From: Maritimibacter sp.
GTDB taxonomy: Bacteria > Pseudomonadota > Alphaproteobacteria > Rhodobacterales > Rhodobacteraceae
Length of the DNA: 64,000 nt
NCBI GenBank assembly: GCA_011389895.1
Contig: JAABTN010000003.1
Coordinates: 81,761 to 145,760, forward strand
Reading direction: 5' to 3'
The translations under genes and the position numbers were made by a program. The notes beneath the pieces are model-generated. The model did no database searches, was not told the origin of the DNA, and saw only the letters and a list, made by a program, of their open reading frames with translations. Numbering within the stretch: position 1 is the stretch's first letter; the number at the start of each line of letters is the position of its first letter. Shown here in pieces: positions 29,143 to 38,998 of this stretch.

Positions 29143-30189
29143 GTGTTGGGAACGGTGTTCGAAAGTTTTTCCAATCCGATCCTGCTCATAGTTTTCGCCC
29201 TTGCTGGCACGATCATCATCGCGGCCTCGATCAAGGCCACGCATCTTGCCGATGTGATCGCCGACCGCACCCGCATGGGCGAGGCGATGGTGGGTGGTAT
29301 CGTTCTGGGGGGCGCGACCTCGCTTTCGGGGGTTGTCGTGTCCGTGACCGCCGCCGCGTCCGGCGATGCGAGCTTTGCCTTCTCGAACGCGGTCGGGGGC
29401 ATTGCGGCGCAGACGCTGTTTCTGGCGCTGGCCGATTTGATCTACCGGAAAGCCAATCTCGAACATGCCGCTGCCGAGCCAGCGAACATGTTTCAGGCGG
29501 TCATGCTTTTGATCCTGCTGTCGCTTCCCATCGCCGCCATGGCTGGACCCGACATGGCCTATTTCGGGGTCCATCCGGCCTCCATCGCGCTTTTTCTCGC
29601 CTATCTCGCCGGGGTGAAACTCGCCACCAACGTGCGTGAAAGGCCGATGTGGCGGCCGGTGGTCACTTCGGACACCCGGCACGACACGCCGGAAAACGCG
29701 GAGGATGCGAGGACGTCGGTGCGTGGCCCGGTCGCCGCCTTCATCACCCTTGCCGTCATCATGGCGGCCTCCGGTTGGGTCATCAGCCAGATCGGCGGAC
29801 AGTTCATAACGCGTTTCGCCCTGACATCTTCTCTCGTCGGGGCGCTCATCACCGCTGTCGTCACCTCGATCCCGGAGCTTGTCACCACCCTCGTCGCCGT
29901 GCGCCGCGGTGCGCTACAACTGGCCGTGGGTGGCATCATCGGCGGCAATACCTTCGACACGCTGTTTCTGGTGTTTTCCGATGTGGCCTATCGTGACGGG
30001 TCGCTGTTCCACGCCATCGGCATGACCGATCTTTATTGGCTTGCCACGGGCATGCTTCTGACCGCGATCCTCCTCGCCGGTCTTATTCTGCGCCAACGTC
30101 ATGGGCCCGCGCGGATCGGCATTGAAAGCCTGCTCATGATCGCCGTTTACGCGACCGCCGTTGTGGTCGAAGTCTTCACCGCAAGCTGA
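29143..30189 (+). CDS. Sodium/calcium exchanger family membrane protein
   Basis: This protein of about 348 residues has roughly ten hydrophobic helices. It carries two alpha-repeat-like segments: GGATSLSGVVVSVTAAASG and TSIPELVTTLVAVRRGALQL, the latter followed by GGIIGGNTFDTLFLV. The second fits the CaCA consensus well; the first is degenerate. The transported ion is unproven. Start choice is uncertain. GTG at 29143 is used here but has no clear ribosome site, while an ATT at 29131 in frame has AGGGGA at good distance. Confidence 0.78.
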   Translation: MLGTVFESFSNPILLIVFALAGTIIIAASIKATHLADVIADRTRMGEAMVGGIVLGGATSLSGVVVSVTAAASGDASFAFSNAVGGIAAQTLFLALADLIYRKANLEHAAAEPANMFQAVMLLILLSLPIAAMAGPDMAYFGVHPASIALFLAYLAGVKLATNVRERPMWRPVVTSDTRHDTPENAEDARTSVRGPVAAFITLAVIMAASGWVISQIGGQFITRFALTSSLVGALITAVVTSIPELVTTLVAVRRGALQLAVGGIIGGNTFDTLFLVFSDVAYRDGSLFHAIGMTDLYWLATGMLLTAILLAGLILRQRHGPARIGIESLLMIAVYATAVVVEVFTAS

Positions 30190-30246
30190 GTGATGCTTGA
30201 CATAGCCGCCCCACCCGCGCACCTCTCGCCGCAAAGGGGACGTGTC

Positions 30247-30597
30247 ATGACCGACAAACCGAAGAAAAAATCAAAACAACAGGTCTTTACCCTGTTGGTC
30301 GAAGTTGGCCGGTCCGCCGAAGACGGTCTGCCCGATGGCACCTCGGGGGCGGCGCTCATGTGCTATGCCTCGGGTGTGGACGAGGCCGAGGCGGTGCGCG
30401 AAACTGTCGCGATCCTGAAACAGGCCGATCTCGCGCCGCTCGACGTGACCGGATACGGCACGCTCGATGAGCGGCTTGAAATGGGTCATGATATCTCGGA
30501 CGAAGAGAAAGAGCTGATGGGGCGTGCGCTGACCGAAAACTCGGTCATTGTCGCACAGGTGACGCCGTTCTTCGAAGGGGACGACACGAAAGACTGA
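30247..30597 (+). CDS. Small conserved protein of unknown function
   Basis: This 116-residue acidic protein begins MTDKPKKKSKQQVFTLLVEV and contains a region like GTLDERLEMGHDISDEEKEL. It has no signal peptide or membrane helix. The ATG at 30247 is preceded by AAAGGGGA, which decides against the in-frame start at 30190. It follows the exchanger gene by 57 bases and may be cotranscribed. I recognise no functional family. Confidence 0.7.
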   Translation: MTDKPKKKSKQQVFTLLVEVGRSAEDGLPDGTSGAALMCYASGVDEAEAVRETVAILKQADLAPLDVTGYGTLDERLEMGHDISDEEKELMGRALTENSVIVAQVTPFFEGDDTKD

Positions 30598-30666
30598 CCG
30601 CTCAAGCGGGCGATACAGTCTTTATCCTTGGCCAAAAGGCCCGGGGATCGGGATGTGCCCGCGCGA

Positions 30667-31263
30667 TCAGCGCCCGGGAACAAGCTCCACGTCAAAGCTT
30701 TCCGGCAGGCTCGGGGCCTCGGGCGAAAACATGACGGACAGCGGGATATCGAAGCTTGCGGTGGTGCCATCTGGGCTGATCTCACCGTTGGTTTCGATGA
30801 TCTCTTCGCCCACCACCGACATCGAAATCGCATGACCGTCGAAGGCATCGCCGAACATCTCGGACATCTGTGCGCGTTCTTCCTCGGGCGGCAGGTCGCT
30901 TGTCATATCCGACAGGTCGAAGCGCACCGACAGGTTGCCATTGTCGAGCTCTTCAATATCGACCCCGTCCCCGATGCCAAGGTCGTTCTCGGGGTCATCC
31001 ATGGCCGCCAGCAGGTCTTCCAAAGAGCGCCGCTCATACATCGCGCAGGTGTAAGAGCCATCGTCGTTCACCGTGCCTTCGCCATCCTCACAAGGGTCTT
31101 CCCCGGTGGAAGAGATCATCTGGTAGCTTTGCGCATCCATCGTCATGATCGCGTCAAGCCGCACCTCGTCCGTGTCGGTGAAATCGGCTGAGACGTTGAC
31201 ATCGAAGCACCCCGCGAGCGGCAGGGTGAGGGCGAGAGCGACCGTGGGGGAAAGGACACGCAT
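30667..31263 (-). CDS. Predicted lipoprotein
   Basis: The 198-residue protein begins MRVLSPTVALALTLPLAGCF: a short signal with the lipobox LAGC, so Cys19 should be lipidated and the protein anchored to a membrane. The mature part is acidic, with beta-strand-like segments and two cysteines (DPCEDGEG, SYTCAMYERR) that could form a disulphide. AGGAG precedes the ATG at 31263; the frame open to 31518 is not supported. The function is unknown. It lies after the Hint genes on the same strand, with a 65-base gap. Confidence 0.8.
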   Translation of the reverse strand: MRVLSPTVALALTLPLAGCFDVNVSADFTDTDEVRLDAIMTMDAQSYQMISSTGEDPCEDGEGTVNDDGSYTCAMYERRSLEDLLAAMDDPENDLGIGDGVDIEELDNGNLSVRFDLSDMTSDLPPEEERAQMSEMFGDAFDGHAISMSVVGEEIIETNGEISPDGTTASFDIPLSVMFSPEAPSLPESFDVELVPGR

Positions 31264-31328
31264 GTAAATCTCCTGAACAGCTATCCTGCCACTGTGACAG
31301 CCGCCGCAGAGCCTGTCCAGCGTGCCGC

Positions 31329-32426
31329 CTAGCGGTGCAGAACGGCGGCAAGAGACCGCGCTTCGACATCGCTGGGCCGATAACGGGCAAAGCCGCGATG
31401 GGTCGGCACCGCCGAGGCGGGCATCTGGGCCAGCGCGGTGGCATTGAGCCGGTGACGGTCCGCCGCGATCTGGCCAACGTAAAGGCTTTCGGACCAAAGG
31501 GTATCGTGCAGAAGGCATTCGTGCCGGTCGAGCAGGACATGGTGATAGGTCACGGTTTTCATCCCGGTCTCTTCCGCGATCACCCGGCTTCCCAGAAGCC
31601 GCCGGGCCTCAAGCAACACCTCGTCCGCGCCCAGCATGTATTCCGTGTCGGCCCCGTCCACCCGGATGCGATGATCCGGCGCGATCAGGATGTCTTCGGT
31701 CAGACCGAAATAGGGCGCACGCAGGCGCACCGGGCGAAAGGCGCCCAGCGCGGGCACGGTCCGCCGTGAGATCCAGCGGATCGGTTGCGCCCCGGAGGTG
31801 GCGGTCATGACATGATCTCCAAGGCGCAGCTTTTCCACCCGGACTGCGCCGGACGGGGTTTCGACCGGCGTGCCGGTGGCGACCCCGGCGGACAGGCCCA
31901 CCGGCTCGACCGCGTCCGAGATGGCGACAAAGGCGGTCTCCGGGGCCAACTGGGTGGCGCGACCGTTGCGCATGATCGTCAAGGCATCGAGCATCGGCAT
32001 GGGCAGGGGGGCATGGATGCGGATCACGTGAAACTGCCCGGTGTCGACCAGCTTGACCGCAAGCCGCCCCCAACGTTCGGGGCCATTCCAGCTATAATAG
32101 ACCCACATTTTCGTATCGCGCTCGGGCGCGGGGAAATCCAGCGTGGCCTCGAACCCTGCCCCGCCCTGCCGAAACGCGACCCGCAGCCGCCCGTTCGCCG
32201 TCAGGGTGACCGCCAGTTCGCGGACCCAATCCTTGACCCTGTGGTAACGAAGCACCGCCTGTTCGTTGTCCGGTGTCGCGATGAATTGGGTTTCCACCAT
32301 CATGGTGCCGGTGGCGAGAATGTCATTTGGCGGCGAAGCCCCGGCGGTCTTTGCCAAGGCAGGTTCGCCCAGACCAGCGGGATTGAAAAAGCTCCGCTGA
32401 TGATCTGTCATCCCGATCCAGCTCAT
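31329..32426 (-). CDS. Hint-domain protein lacking the catalytic cysteine
   Basis: This 365-residue protein has an N-terminal beta-rich domain of about 170 residues and a C-terminal Hint-like domain from about residue 181 (GVATGTPVETPSGAVRVEKL, IAPDHRIRVDG). Where its upstream neighbour has the Hint cysteine (CFVAGTKIATPEG), this protein has Gly181, so autocleavage is unlikely. The two Hint domains match along their length (LLFDEHQVVYSEG versus LLDRHECLLHDT), pointing to duplication. Its ATG overlaps the upstream stop by 4 bases. Export is presumed but no signal peptide is visible. Confidence 0.8.
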   Translation of the reverse strand: MSWIGMTDHQRSFFNPAGLGEPALAKTAGASPPNDILATGTMMVETQFIATPDNEQAVLRYHRVKDWVRELAVTLTANGRLRVAFRQGGAGFEATLDFPAPERDTKMWVYYSWNGPERWGRLAVKLVDTGQFHVIRIHAPLPMPMLDALTIMRNGRATQLAPETAFVAISDAVEPVGLSAGVATGTPVETPSGAVRVEKLRLGDHVMTATSGAQPIRWISRRTVPALGAFRPVRLRAPYFGLTEDILIAPDHRIRVDGADTEYMLGADEVLLEARRLLGSRVIAEETGMKTVTYHHVLLDRHECLLHDTLWSESLYVGQIAADRHRLNATALAQMPASAVPTHRGFARYRPSDVEARSLAAVLHR

Positions 32427-33997
32427 GCTGCTGCCCTCTGGCCCAGCAAAAGCTGCACTTCATAGGGCTTGAGCATCCGCCGCGCCGCTGCCGGGTAGCC
32501 CCGCATCGTGTCTGGGTCGAGCGCGGGGAACAGGGCGCAGATCTCGTCCACGATCCCGCGCTCGAAACTGCGCATGGTCTGGGGGCCGGGAAGAAAGCTT
32601 TCGGTGGCGAGACCTTCCGAATACACCACCTGGTGCTCGTCGAAGAGCAGGTGGATATAGTCCACATAGCCGCCTTCGACCGGGCGCACGGTGCGATCAT
32701 TGACAAGATCGCGCGCCGCAACGAGCACATCGGTCTCGCCGAACAACAGGTCCGCCATCGCGTCACGGATCAGGATGCGGTGAAGCGGAGACACCATCAA
32801 AGTGCCGTGTTGGCCAAAGGTATTGGCCATGATCCGGATCGGCGCGCAGGTGCCGTTTGCCGCCACCCGCCGCCGGCCGACCCAACGCAGGGTCTTGATG
32901 CCGTTGTCATGGGTCACCACCGGATCCCCGGGCAAAAGCGTCTCGACCGGCCTGTCCCCCTCTGGTGTTGCGATCTTCGTGCCCGCCACGAAACAGGGAA
33001 TCGAGTTCAGCGTGACGAACCCGGTGTCCGTCAGGGTGCCGTTGCTGATCGTGTAGGACAGGTTGACCAGCTCGGTATCGCTGTCGGCCTCGACCGTTAG
33101 GGTGCCATCGGCGTTGAGTGTGACGATCTGGCCGCTGGTCAATTCAACCGCGTCTCCGACGCCCACCCCGATGCCGTTGATATGGGTGATCGTGATGGTC
33201 GATCCGCTGGGCGTCTCGTCGTTGGCCAGAACGTCGATGATCTTGGTTGCTTCAAGCCCGATATCAAACGCGTCGTCGTTGGCGAGAAGCGCCGATTGAC
33301 CGGATTCGGCGGCGATCAGAAGCGTCGAATCGTAGGATGTATCGCCCACGTCCGCGATCCCGATCCGGATCGAATTCACCTCATCGGCCGTCACCGCGAG
33401 CTTCACCGACATGGTCACGGTGAACCCATCCATCTCGGTGTTGTAATCGTCGCCGGTGTTGTCGACATAAAGGTTCTGGTTGTCGCCGTTATTGAGATTG
33501 CCGACCGAGGTCGTGCCATCCCCAACCGTCAACTGGGCCGGGCTGCCGTTGATCCAGATTCCGACCATGTCGTTGTAGATCGAGCCGACGTATTCCGGGT
33601 ATTCCTCGGACGAGAACACGAATTGAAGCGAAATGGTGTCGCCATCCGGGATGATATCGACGTCGAGGTATGAGGCGTCATAGGTATTGGTACCCGCAAG
33701 CGCATTGAAAGCGGCATTGTTGTCTTCGCCGTATGTGTTGGTCGTGGTGCTGCCCGAGCGGTTCGGATCACCGCGCCCATTTGTGAAATCCCGCAACCAA
33801 CCTGTGGACAACATGACGCCTTCGTCGGCGGGCGTGACACCCGGTGATACGCTGTCGCCGTTTGAATAGGTGCCTGATGACCGGTTGTCGCCGGTGTAGG
33901 ATGCGCCCTGAACACTCACGCCCTCGCCGAAGATGGTGTTCGCCATCTGGAGCGCGGACGCGTTTGTGTTGATCGGCAGCTCGCTCGCTGTCGCCAT
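32423..33997 (-). CDS. Choice-of-anchor-L plus Hint domain protein
   Basis: This 524-residue modular protein has a choice-of-anchor-L-type region at residues ~5-230 (LQFVFSSEEYPEYVGSIYND and MVGIWINGSPAQL are typical). An Ig/cadherin-like linker follows (ANDDAF..., VLANDETPSG). A Hint domain begins at Cys335 (CFVAGTKIATPEGDRPVETL) and includes VSPLHRILI. Hint domains self-cleave or transfer their N-terminal partner. The protein is acidic and lacks a Sec signal, suiting type I or similar export. The ATG at 33997 is chosen for GAGGCAGGAG upstream and a sensible N terminus. Confidence 0.82.
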   Translation of the reverse strand: MATASELPINTNASALQMANTIFGEGVSVQGASYTGDNRSSGTYSNGDSVSPGVTPADEGVMLSTGWLRDFTNGRGDPNRSGSTTTNTYGEDNNAAFNALAGTNTYDASYLDVDIIPDGDTISLQFVFSSEEYPEYVGSIYNDMVGIWINGSPAQLTVGDGTTSVGNLNNGDNQNLYVDNTGDDYNTEMDGFTVTMSVKLAVTADEVNSIRIGIADVGDTSYDSTLLIAAESGQSALLANDDAFDIGLEATKIIDVLANDETPSGSTITITHINGIGVGVGDAVELTSGQIVTLNADGTLTVEADSDTELVNLSYTISNGTLTDTGFVTLNSIPCFVAGTKIATPEGDRPVETLLPGDPVVTHDNGIKTLRWVGRRRVAANGTCAPIRIMANTFGQHGTLMVSPLHRILIRDAMADLLFGETDVLVAARDLVNDRTVRPVEGGYVDYIHLLFDEHQVVYSEGLATESFLPGPQTMRSFERGIVDEICALFPALDPDTMRGYPAAARRMLKPYEVQLLLGQRAAA

Positions 33998-34274
33998 GTC
34001 TCCTGCCTCGTTCCCCTCATGAGGCACGGGCGGGACGGTCGGCTTGCGCCTGTCCTGTAACATCCGCTCGTCGGACCCGGCGCGCTTTTGCACGTCTCAT
34101 GGTCCGCCACCCTACCTCGGGTTTATTGTTATCATTTGATTATGAACGAACCGTTTCGATTTGTTAACCGTTTGGTTCGGAATGGGTGGTTCCGGGTGGT
34201 GCCTGTCGCAGACAAGACACATTTGAGCCGGGCCGACGCCTCGTATATCACGGGTGAAAGGCCAGGAGTTTGCC

Positions 34275-35420
34275 ATGAACCAGATCAATCCAGTCGAGAT
34301 CACCCGAAGGCTGATCCAATGCCCCTCGGTCACGCCGGAAGAGGGTGGCGCCCTGACCTATCTGCAAGATCTGCTGGAAAACGCCGGGTTTGCCTGCACC
34401 CGCGTCGACCGCGGCGGGGTGGCCAATCTTTTTGCCCGCTACGGGGCCAGGGATGCGGCGCGAACGCTCGGGTTCAATGGCCATACCGATGTCGTGCCGG
34501 TCGGTGACACCGGGGCCTGGACGGTGCATCCCTTTGGCGCGGAAGAGAAAGACGGTCATCTCTGGGGCCGGGGGGCGACGGATATGAAATCCGGCGTTGC
34601 CGCATGGGTTGCGGCGGCGATCACGGCGACCGCCGATCTGCCCACCGATGCCGCCCTGATCCTCGCCATCACGGGCGATGAAGAGGGCGCCGCCACCGAT
34701 GGCACGCGCGCGCTTCTCGATTGGATGGCCGAGACGGGCGAGGCCATGGATGCCTGTATCGTTGGGGAACCGACCTGCCCGAACGTGATGGGCGAGATGA
34801 TGAAAATCGGGCGGCGTGGGTCCATGACCGCCTATTTCACCGCGCGCGGGGTGCAGGGACATGCCGCCTATCCGCATCGGGCGCTGAACCCCGTGCCCGC
34901 GATCGCGCGTCTTGCCGCCCGGCTGGATGCGCATGTTCTCGACGAAGGCACCGCGCATTTCGACCCCTCGACCCTTGCCATCACCACCATCGACGTGGGC
35001 AACCCGGCGACCAACGTGATCCCGGCTGAAGCCCGCGCGACGGTGAATATCCGCTTCAACGACACCCATGGCGCAGCCGGTCTGACCGCATGGCTGCAAG
35101 AAGAGGCCGAAAGGGTCGCGGGCGAAACCGGGGTCGAGATCACGATGGAGACCAAGGTGTCCGGCGAAAGCTTTCTCACCCCGCCCGGCCCGTTGTCCGA
35201 TCTCGTCGCGGCGGCGGTCGAGGCCGAGACGGGCCTGCGCCCCGAGATGTCGACCTCGGGCGGCACGTCGGACGCACGGTTTGTGAAAGACCATTGCCCG
35301 GTGGTGGAATTCGGTCTCGTGGGAAAGACCATGCATCAGGTCGATGAACGGGTCGACGTGGCGCAGATCGAACAGCTTTGCGCGATCTATGGCCGGATCA
35401 TTCGCGATTACTTTGCCTGA
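34275..35420 (+). CDS. dapE: Succinyl-diaminopimelate desuccinylase
   Basis: The 381-residue M20-family zinc hydrolase frees LL-diaminopimelate from its succinyl form for lysine and peptidoglycan. It shows [13 protein letters not shown] (first zinc histidine and catalytic Asp), [16 protein letters not shown] (bridging Asp), [13 protein letters not shown] (catalytic Glu pair), IVGEPTCPN, and the final histidine in [17 protein letters not shown] precedes the ATG at 34275; an in-frame ATG at 34254 is less likely. It is divergent from the Hint genes. Confidence 0.97.
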   Translation: MNQINPVEITRRLIQCPSVTPEEGGALTYLQDLLENAGFACTRVDRGGVANLFARYGARDAARTLGFNGHTDVVPVGDTGAWTVHPFGAEEKDGHLWGRGATDMKSGVAAWVAAAITATADLPTDAALILAITGDEEGAATDGTRALLDWMAETGEAMDACIVGEPTCPNVMGEMMKIGRRGSMTAYFTARGVQGHAAYPHRALNPVPAIARLAARLDAHVLDEGTAHFDPSTLAITTIDVGNPATNVIPAEARATVNIRFNDTHGAAGLTAWLQEEAERVAGETGVEITMETKVSGESFLTPPGPLSDLVAAAVEAETGLRPEMSTSGGTSDARFVKDHCPVVEFGLVGKTMHQVDERVDVAQIEQLCAIYGRIIRDYFA

Positions 35421-35544
35421 CCGGGTGCCACCCGGCCGGGCCCGATCCCCGGACATTCCGCCCATTCGCGCCGGTGTCGAAGGTAGCGCCACCCGGGGCG
35501 GTTTTTCCGACTGACGCGCCCGGGTCCGCATGTTACCCCAAGGC

Positions 35545-37803
35545 ATGGCACGTATCCCCACCAAGGACGAAATCCTCGCCTGGATTTCCGAGAACCCGAC
35601 CCAAGCGGCCAAGCGCGACATCGCGCGCGCCTTTGGCATCAAGGGTGCCGACCGTATCGACCTCAAGCGTATCTTGCGTGAGCTTGAGGCGGACGGGCAC
35701 CTTGAAAAACGGAAGAAAACCTATCGTGACCCCGACAAGCTTCCCCCGGTGTCGGTGCTGGAGGTGGGCGAGATTACACCTGATGGCGACATCTTCGCAA
35801 ACCCGCTTGAATGGCAGGGTGAAGGGGACCCGCCGGGTGTGCTGTTCGTTGCAAAGTCGTCGGATCCCGCGCTTAAATCCGGGGATCGTATCCTGTGCCG
35901 GATGACCGAGGTGCAGGGCGAAGACGACCATGGCTATGAAGCCCGGCTTATCCGCCGCATCGGGCAGAACGCCCGCCGCATTCTGGGAATTTTCCGCAAG
36001 GGGGCCGAAGGCGGCCGCATCGTGCCCATCGACAAGGGGGCGGACAAGGAATGGATGGTCCCCGCCGGCGCGACCGAAGGGGCGAAAGACGGTGAATTGG
36101 TCGAGGCCAAGCAATCCGGGCCGAAGGCGCGCATGGGTCTGCCGAAGGCACAGATCGTGGCGCGTCTTGGGGATCCGGCGGCACCCCGTGCCGTATCGCT
36201 CATCGCGATTCACCAACATGGTATCCCCGATGAATTCCCGGATGAGGTTGTTGCCGAAGCCGACGCGATGAAACCCGCCGGGCTGAAGGGGCGCGAAGAC
36301 CTGCGTCACCTGCCGCTGATCACCATCGACCCCTCGGATGCCCGCGACCATGACGACGCGATCTATGCCCACGCGGACGACAACCCGAAGAACCCGGGCG
36401 GTTTCGTGGTCTGGGTCGCGATCGCCGATGTTGCGTATTACGTGACACCCGGGTCCGAATTGGACCGCGAAGCGCGTAAACGGGGCAATTCAAGCTATTT
36501 TCCCGACCGTGTCGTCCCAATGTTGCCCGACCGGCTGTCGGGTGATCTTTGCTCTCTGCACGAAGGGGTGCCGCGCGCGGTGCTCGCCGCCCGTATCGTG
36601 ATCGGGGCAGACGGGGAAAAACGCAGTCACAGCTTCATTCGCGGCCTGATGAAATCCCACGCCTCGTTAAATTATCAAGAGGTGCAGGCGGCGCAGGACG
36701 GCGCGCCGAACGAGAAATGCGCACCTTGGATGGACGAGGTCATCACACCCCTGTTCGAGGCCTATTTCGCCCTGCGGCGCGCGCGCCAAGCCCGCCAACC
36801 TCTCGATCTCGACCTGCCGGAGCGCAAAATCGTGCTGTCGGACGACGGGCAGGTTGAAAGCGTCAGGGTGGCAGAGCGTCTCGATGCTCACCGGCTGGTC
36901 GAAGAGATGATGGTGCTGGCCAATGTCGCCGCTGCCGAAGAGCTTGGTCGTCTTGGCCGCCCGCTTCTCTACCGGGTCCACGAAGAGCCGAGCCAGGAAA
37001 AGCTCGACGCCCTGCGCGAGGTGGCGCAGGCGTCCGGTTTCACGCTTGCAAAGGGACAGGTGCTCAAGACCCGGCATCTCAATCAACTTCTGGCACAGGC
37101 CGAAGGCAGCGAATTTGACGAGCTGATCAACATGACCACGCTGCGTTCGATGACCCAGGCCTATTATTTTCCGAAAAACTTCGGGCACTTCGGTCTCGCG
37201 CTGAAGGATTACGCGCATTTTACCTCGCCGATCCGCCGCTACTCGGACCTGATCGTGCACCGCGCGCTGATCACCGGCCACGGCTGGGGCAAGGATGGCC
37301 TGAGCCCCGAGGACATTGATCAGTTGGAGGCGACCGCCACCCATATCTCGCAGACCGAGCGCCGTTCGATGGAAGCCGAGCGCGATACCACCGATCGCTA
37401 TCTCGCGGCCTTCCTGTCCGAACGGGTGGGCAACGAGATGACCGGCAAGATCGCCAGCGTCCAGCGCTTTGGCCTGTTCGTCAAGCTCGATGAAACCGGG
37501 GCCGACGGGCTTATCCCGGTGTCGTCGATCGGAACCGAGTATTACCGCTACAATGACCGCGAACAGACGCTTGAGGGCGAGCGGTCCGGGCTGACGCTTG
37601 CCGTGGGTCAGCCGGTTCTGGTGCGTCTTTCCGAAGCAGTGCCGGTGACCGGCGGGCTGACATTTCAACTTCTTGAAGTCGATGGGAAAACCATCAAAAC
37701 GACAGGTCGCACCTCTCCGAAAGGTGGCATAAGAAGAAAGCCCGCCCAAGCGGGTAAGAAAGCGGCAAGAACCCGCAAGAAAGTGCGCCGGACCCGGGAT
37801 TGA
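35545..37803 (+). CDS. rnr: Ribonuclease R
   Basis: The 752-residue 3-prime-to-5-prime exoribonuclease has a winged-helix N terminus (KRDIARAFGIKGADRIDLKR) and cold-shock domains. An RNB catalytic domain carries the Asp cluster ITIDPSDARDHDDAIYA, and TSPIRRYSDLIVHRAL follows. Next come an S1 domain (about 635-720, GKIASVQRFGLFVKLDETGA) and a basic tail. The ATG at 35545 gives the usual MARIPTKDEIL start; an in-frame ATG at 35530 is equally possible and neither has a strong ribosome site. The transglycosylase gene follows after 28 bases. Confidence 0.95.
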   Translation: MARIPTKDEILAWISENPTQAAKRDIARAFGIKGADRIDLKRILRELEADGHLEKRKKTYRDPDKLPPVSVLEVGEITPDGDIFANPLEWQGEGDPPGVLFVAKSSDPALKSGDRILCRMTEVQGEDDHGYEARLIRRIGQNARRILGIFRKGAEGGRIVPIDKGADKEWMVPAGATEGAKDGELVEAKQSGPKARMGLPKAQIVARLGDPAAPRAVSLIAIHQHGIPDEFPDEVVAEADAMKPAGLKGREDLRHLPLITIDPSDARDHDDAIYAHADDNPKNPGGFVVWVAIADVAYYVTPGSELDREARKRGNSSYFPDRVVPMLPDRLSGDLCSLHEGVPRAVLAARIVIGADGEKRSHSFIRGLMKSHASLNYQEVQAAQDGAPNEKCAPWMDEVITPLFEAYFALRRARQARQPLDLDLPERKIVLSDDGQVESVRVAERLDAHRLVEEMMVLANVAAAEELGRLGRPLLYRVHEEPSQEKLDALREVAQASGFTLAKGQVLKTRHLNQLLAQAEGSEFDELINMTTLRSMTQAYYFPKNFGHFGLALKDYAHFTSPIRRYSDLIVHRALITGHGWGKDGLSPEDIDQLEATATHISQTERRSMEAERDTTDRYLAAFLSERVGNEMTGKIASVQRFGLFVKLDETGADGLIPVSSIGTEYYRYNDREQTLEGERSGLTLAVGQPVLVRLSEAVPVTGGLTFQLLEVDGKTIKTTGRTSPKGGIRRKPAQAGKKAARTRKKVRRTRD

Positions 37804-37831
37804 GGCGGGTTCGGTTTCTGGAGAGAGCAAA

Positions 37832-38998
37832 ATGAATGCGCAACCGACGGACGGAACGACACAGGCGTTCCGCACCTGGATTGACCAGGTCCTTAAGCCG
37901 AGGGCGATGAGCCGCATGATCAACGCCGCCCGTTTCGAGGCGGCCATGGCGCAGGTCGAGTTTCTGCCGGAAGTGCTTGAACGTCAGGACCAGCAGAAGG
38001 AATTCGTGATCCCGATCTGGGAATACCTTGACATCGTTGTCTCGGAAGAGCGTATCCGCAACGGGCGACAGGCGCTTCGGCGTCACCGCGACCTGTTCAT
38101 CACGCTTGAGAAACGCTTTGGCGTCGAGCCCGAGATCATCGCGGCGATCTGGGGGATTGAAAGCGGATATGGCGTCAATCGCGGGGCGTTCAACGTGCTC
38201 TCGGCCTTGGCCACGCTGGCATGGCGCGGGCGGCGGGCCACGTTTTTCGAGGACGAGCTGATTTCGGCGCTGAGGCTTCTACAGGCCCGGCATGTGACGC
38301 CCGACAGGATGGTCGGGTCTTGGGCCGGGGCCATGGGCCATGGGCAATTCCTGCCGTCCAGTCTTTTGAATTTCGCGGTCGATGTCGATGGCGATGGCCG
38401 CGCCGATATCTGGGGCGACAAACCCGACGACGCGCTCGCCTCGATTGCCAATTACCTTGAAAAGCACCAATGGCGGCAAGGTCAGCCTTGGGGGTACGAG
38501 GTGATCTTGCCGGAGGGGTTCGACCACAGCCTGACCAGTCTCGATTACGCCCTGTCCGCCGCGGATTGGCATGATCTTGGTGTGCGGGTCAGCGCCGGGG
38601 GGCGTCTGCCGGATTATGGGTCCGGGTCGATCCTGCTGCCCGGCGGCGCGCATGGTGCCGCGCTTATGGTCCTGCGCAATTTCAACGTTCTCCTGCGCTA
38701 CAACCGGTCTGAAGCCTATGCCATCGGGGTTGGTCACCTGGCCGACCGGATCGGCGGGGGCCGCGCGTTCTCGGCCAACTGGCCGTTGGATGATACGCTT
38801 CTAAGCCGCGACGAGGTGAGCGAATTGCAGGTGCGGCTGTCCGAGAACGGGTATGATACCCAAGGGGTGGATGGCCTGCGCGGCCCAAACACGAACCGCG
38901 CGGTCCGGCAGTTTCAGGCCGACGAGGGCCTGATCGCAGACGGCTTCATCACCCACGCCCTCCTGACCCGCCTGCGCCAGATGAACGGCAAACGCTAG
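37832..38998 (+). CDS. Lytic murein transglycosylase (MltB-like) with C-terminal peptidoglycan-binding domain
   Basis: The 388-residue protein has an SLT_2/MltB-type catalytic domain with the glutamate in [11 protein letters not shown] (Glu110) and [19 protein letters not shown]_binding_1 domain follows at about 325-385 ([20 protein letters not shown]). It cleaves glycan strands to 1,6-anhydro ends. No signal peptide is present: the catalytic domain begins by residue ~11, right after the start. GGAGAGAG precedes the ATG, so the start looks genuine. Its stop shares the CTAG palindrome with the convergent rpe gene. Confidence 0.88.
   Translation: MNAQPTDGTTQAFRTWIDQVLKPRAMSRMINAARFEAAMAQVEFLPEVLERQDQQKEFVIPIWEYLDIVVSEERIRNGRQALRRHRDLFITLEKRFGVEPEIIAAIWGIESGYGVNRGAFNVLSALATLAWRGRRATFFEDELISALRLLQARHVTPDRMVGSWAGAMGHGQFLPSSLLNFAVDVDGDGRADIWGDKPDDALASIANYLEKHQWRQGQPWGYEVILPEGFDHSLTSLDYALSAADWHDLGVRVSAGGRLPDYGSGSILLPGGAHGAALMVLRNFNVLLRYNRSEAYAIGVGHLADRIGGGRAFSANWPLDDTLLSRDEVSELQVRLSENGYDTQGVDGLRGPNTNRAVRQFQADEGLIADGFITHALLTRLRQMNGKR

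Noticed and set aside
33793..33801. TGTGGACAA as a DnaA box
   Set aside because: It lies inside the Hint-protein coding region and is single.
34248..35666. 472-codon minus-strand frame opposite dapE
   Set aside because: dapE has every M20 metal motif. The antisense frame is compositional.
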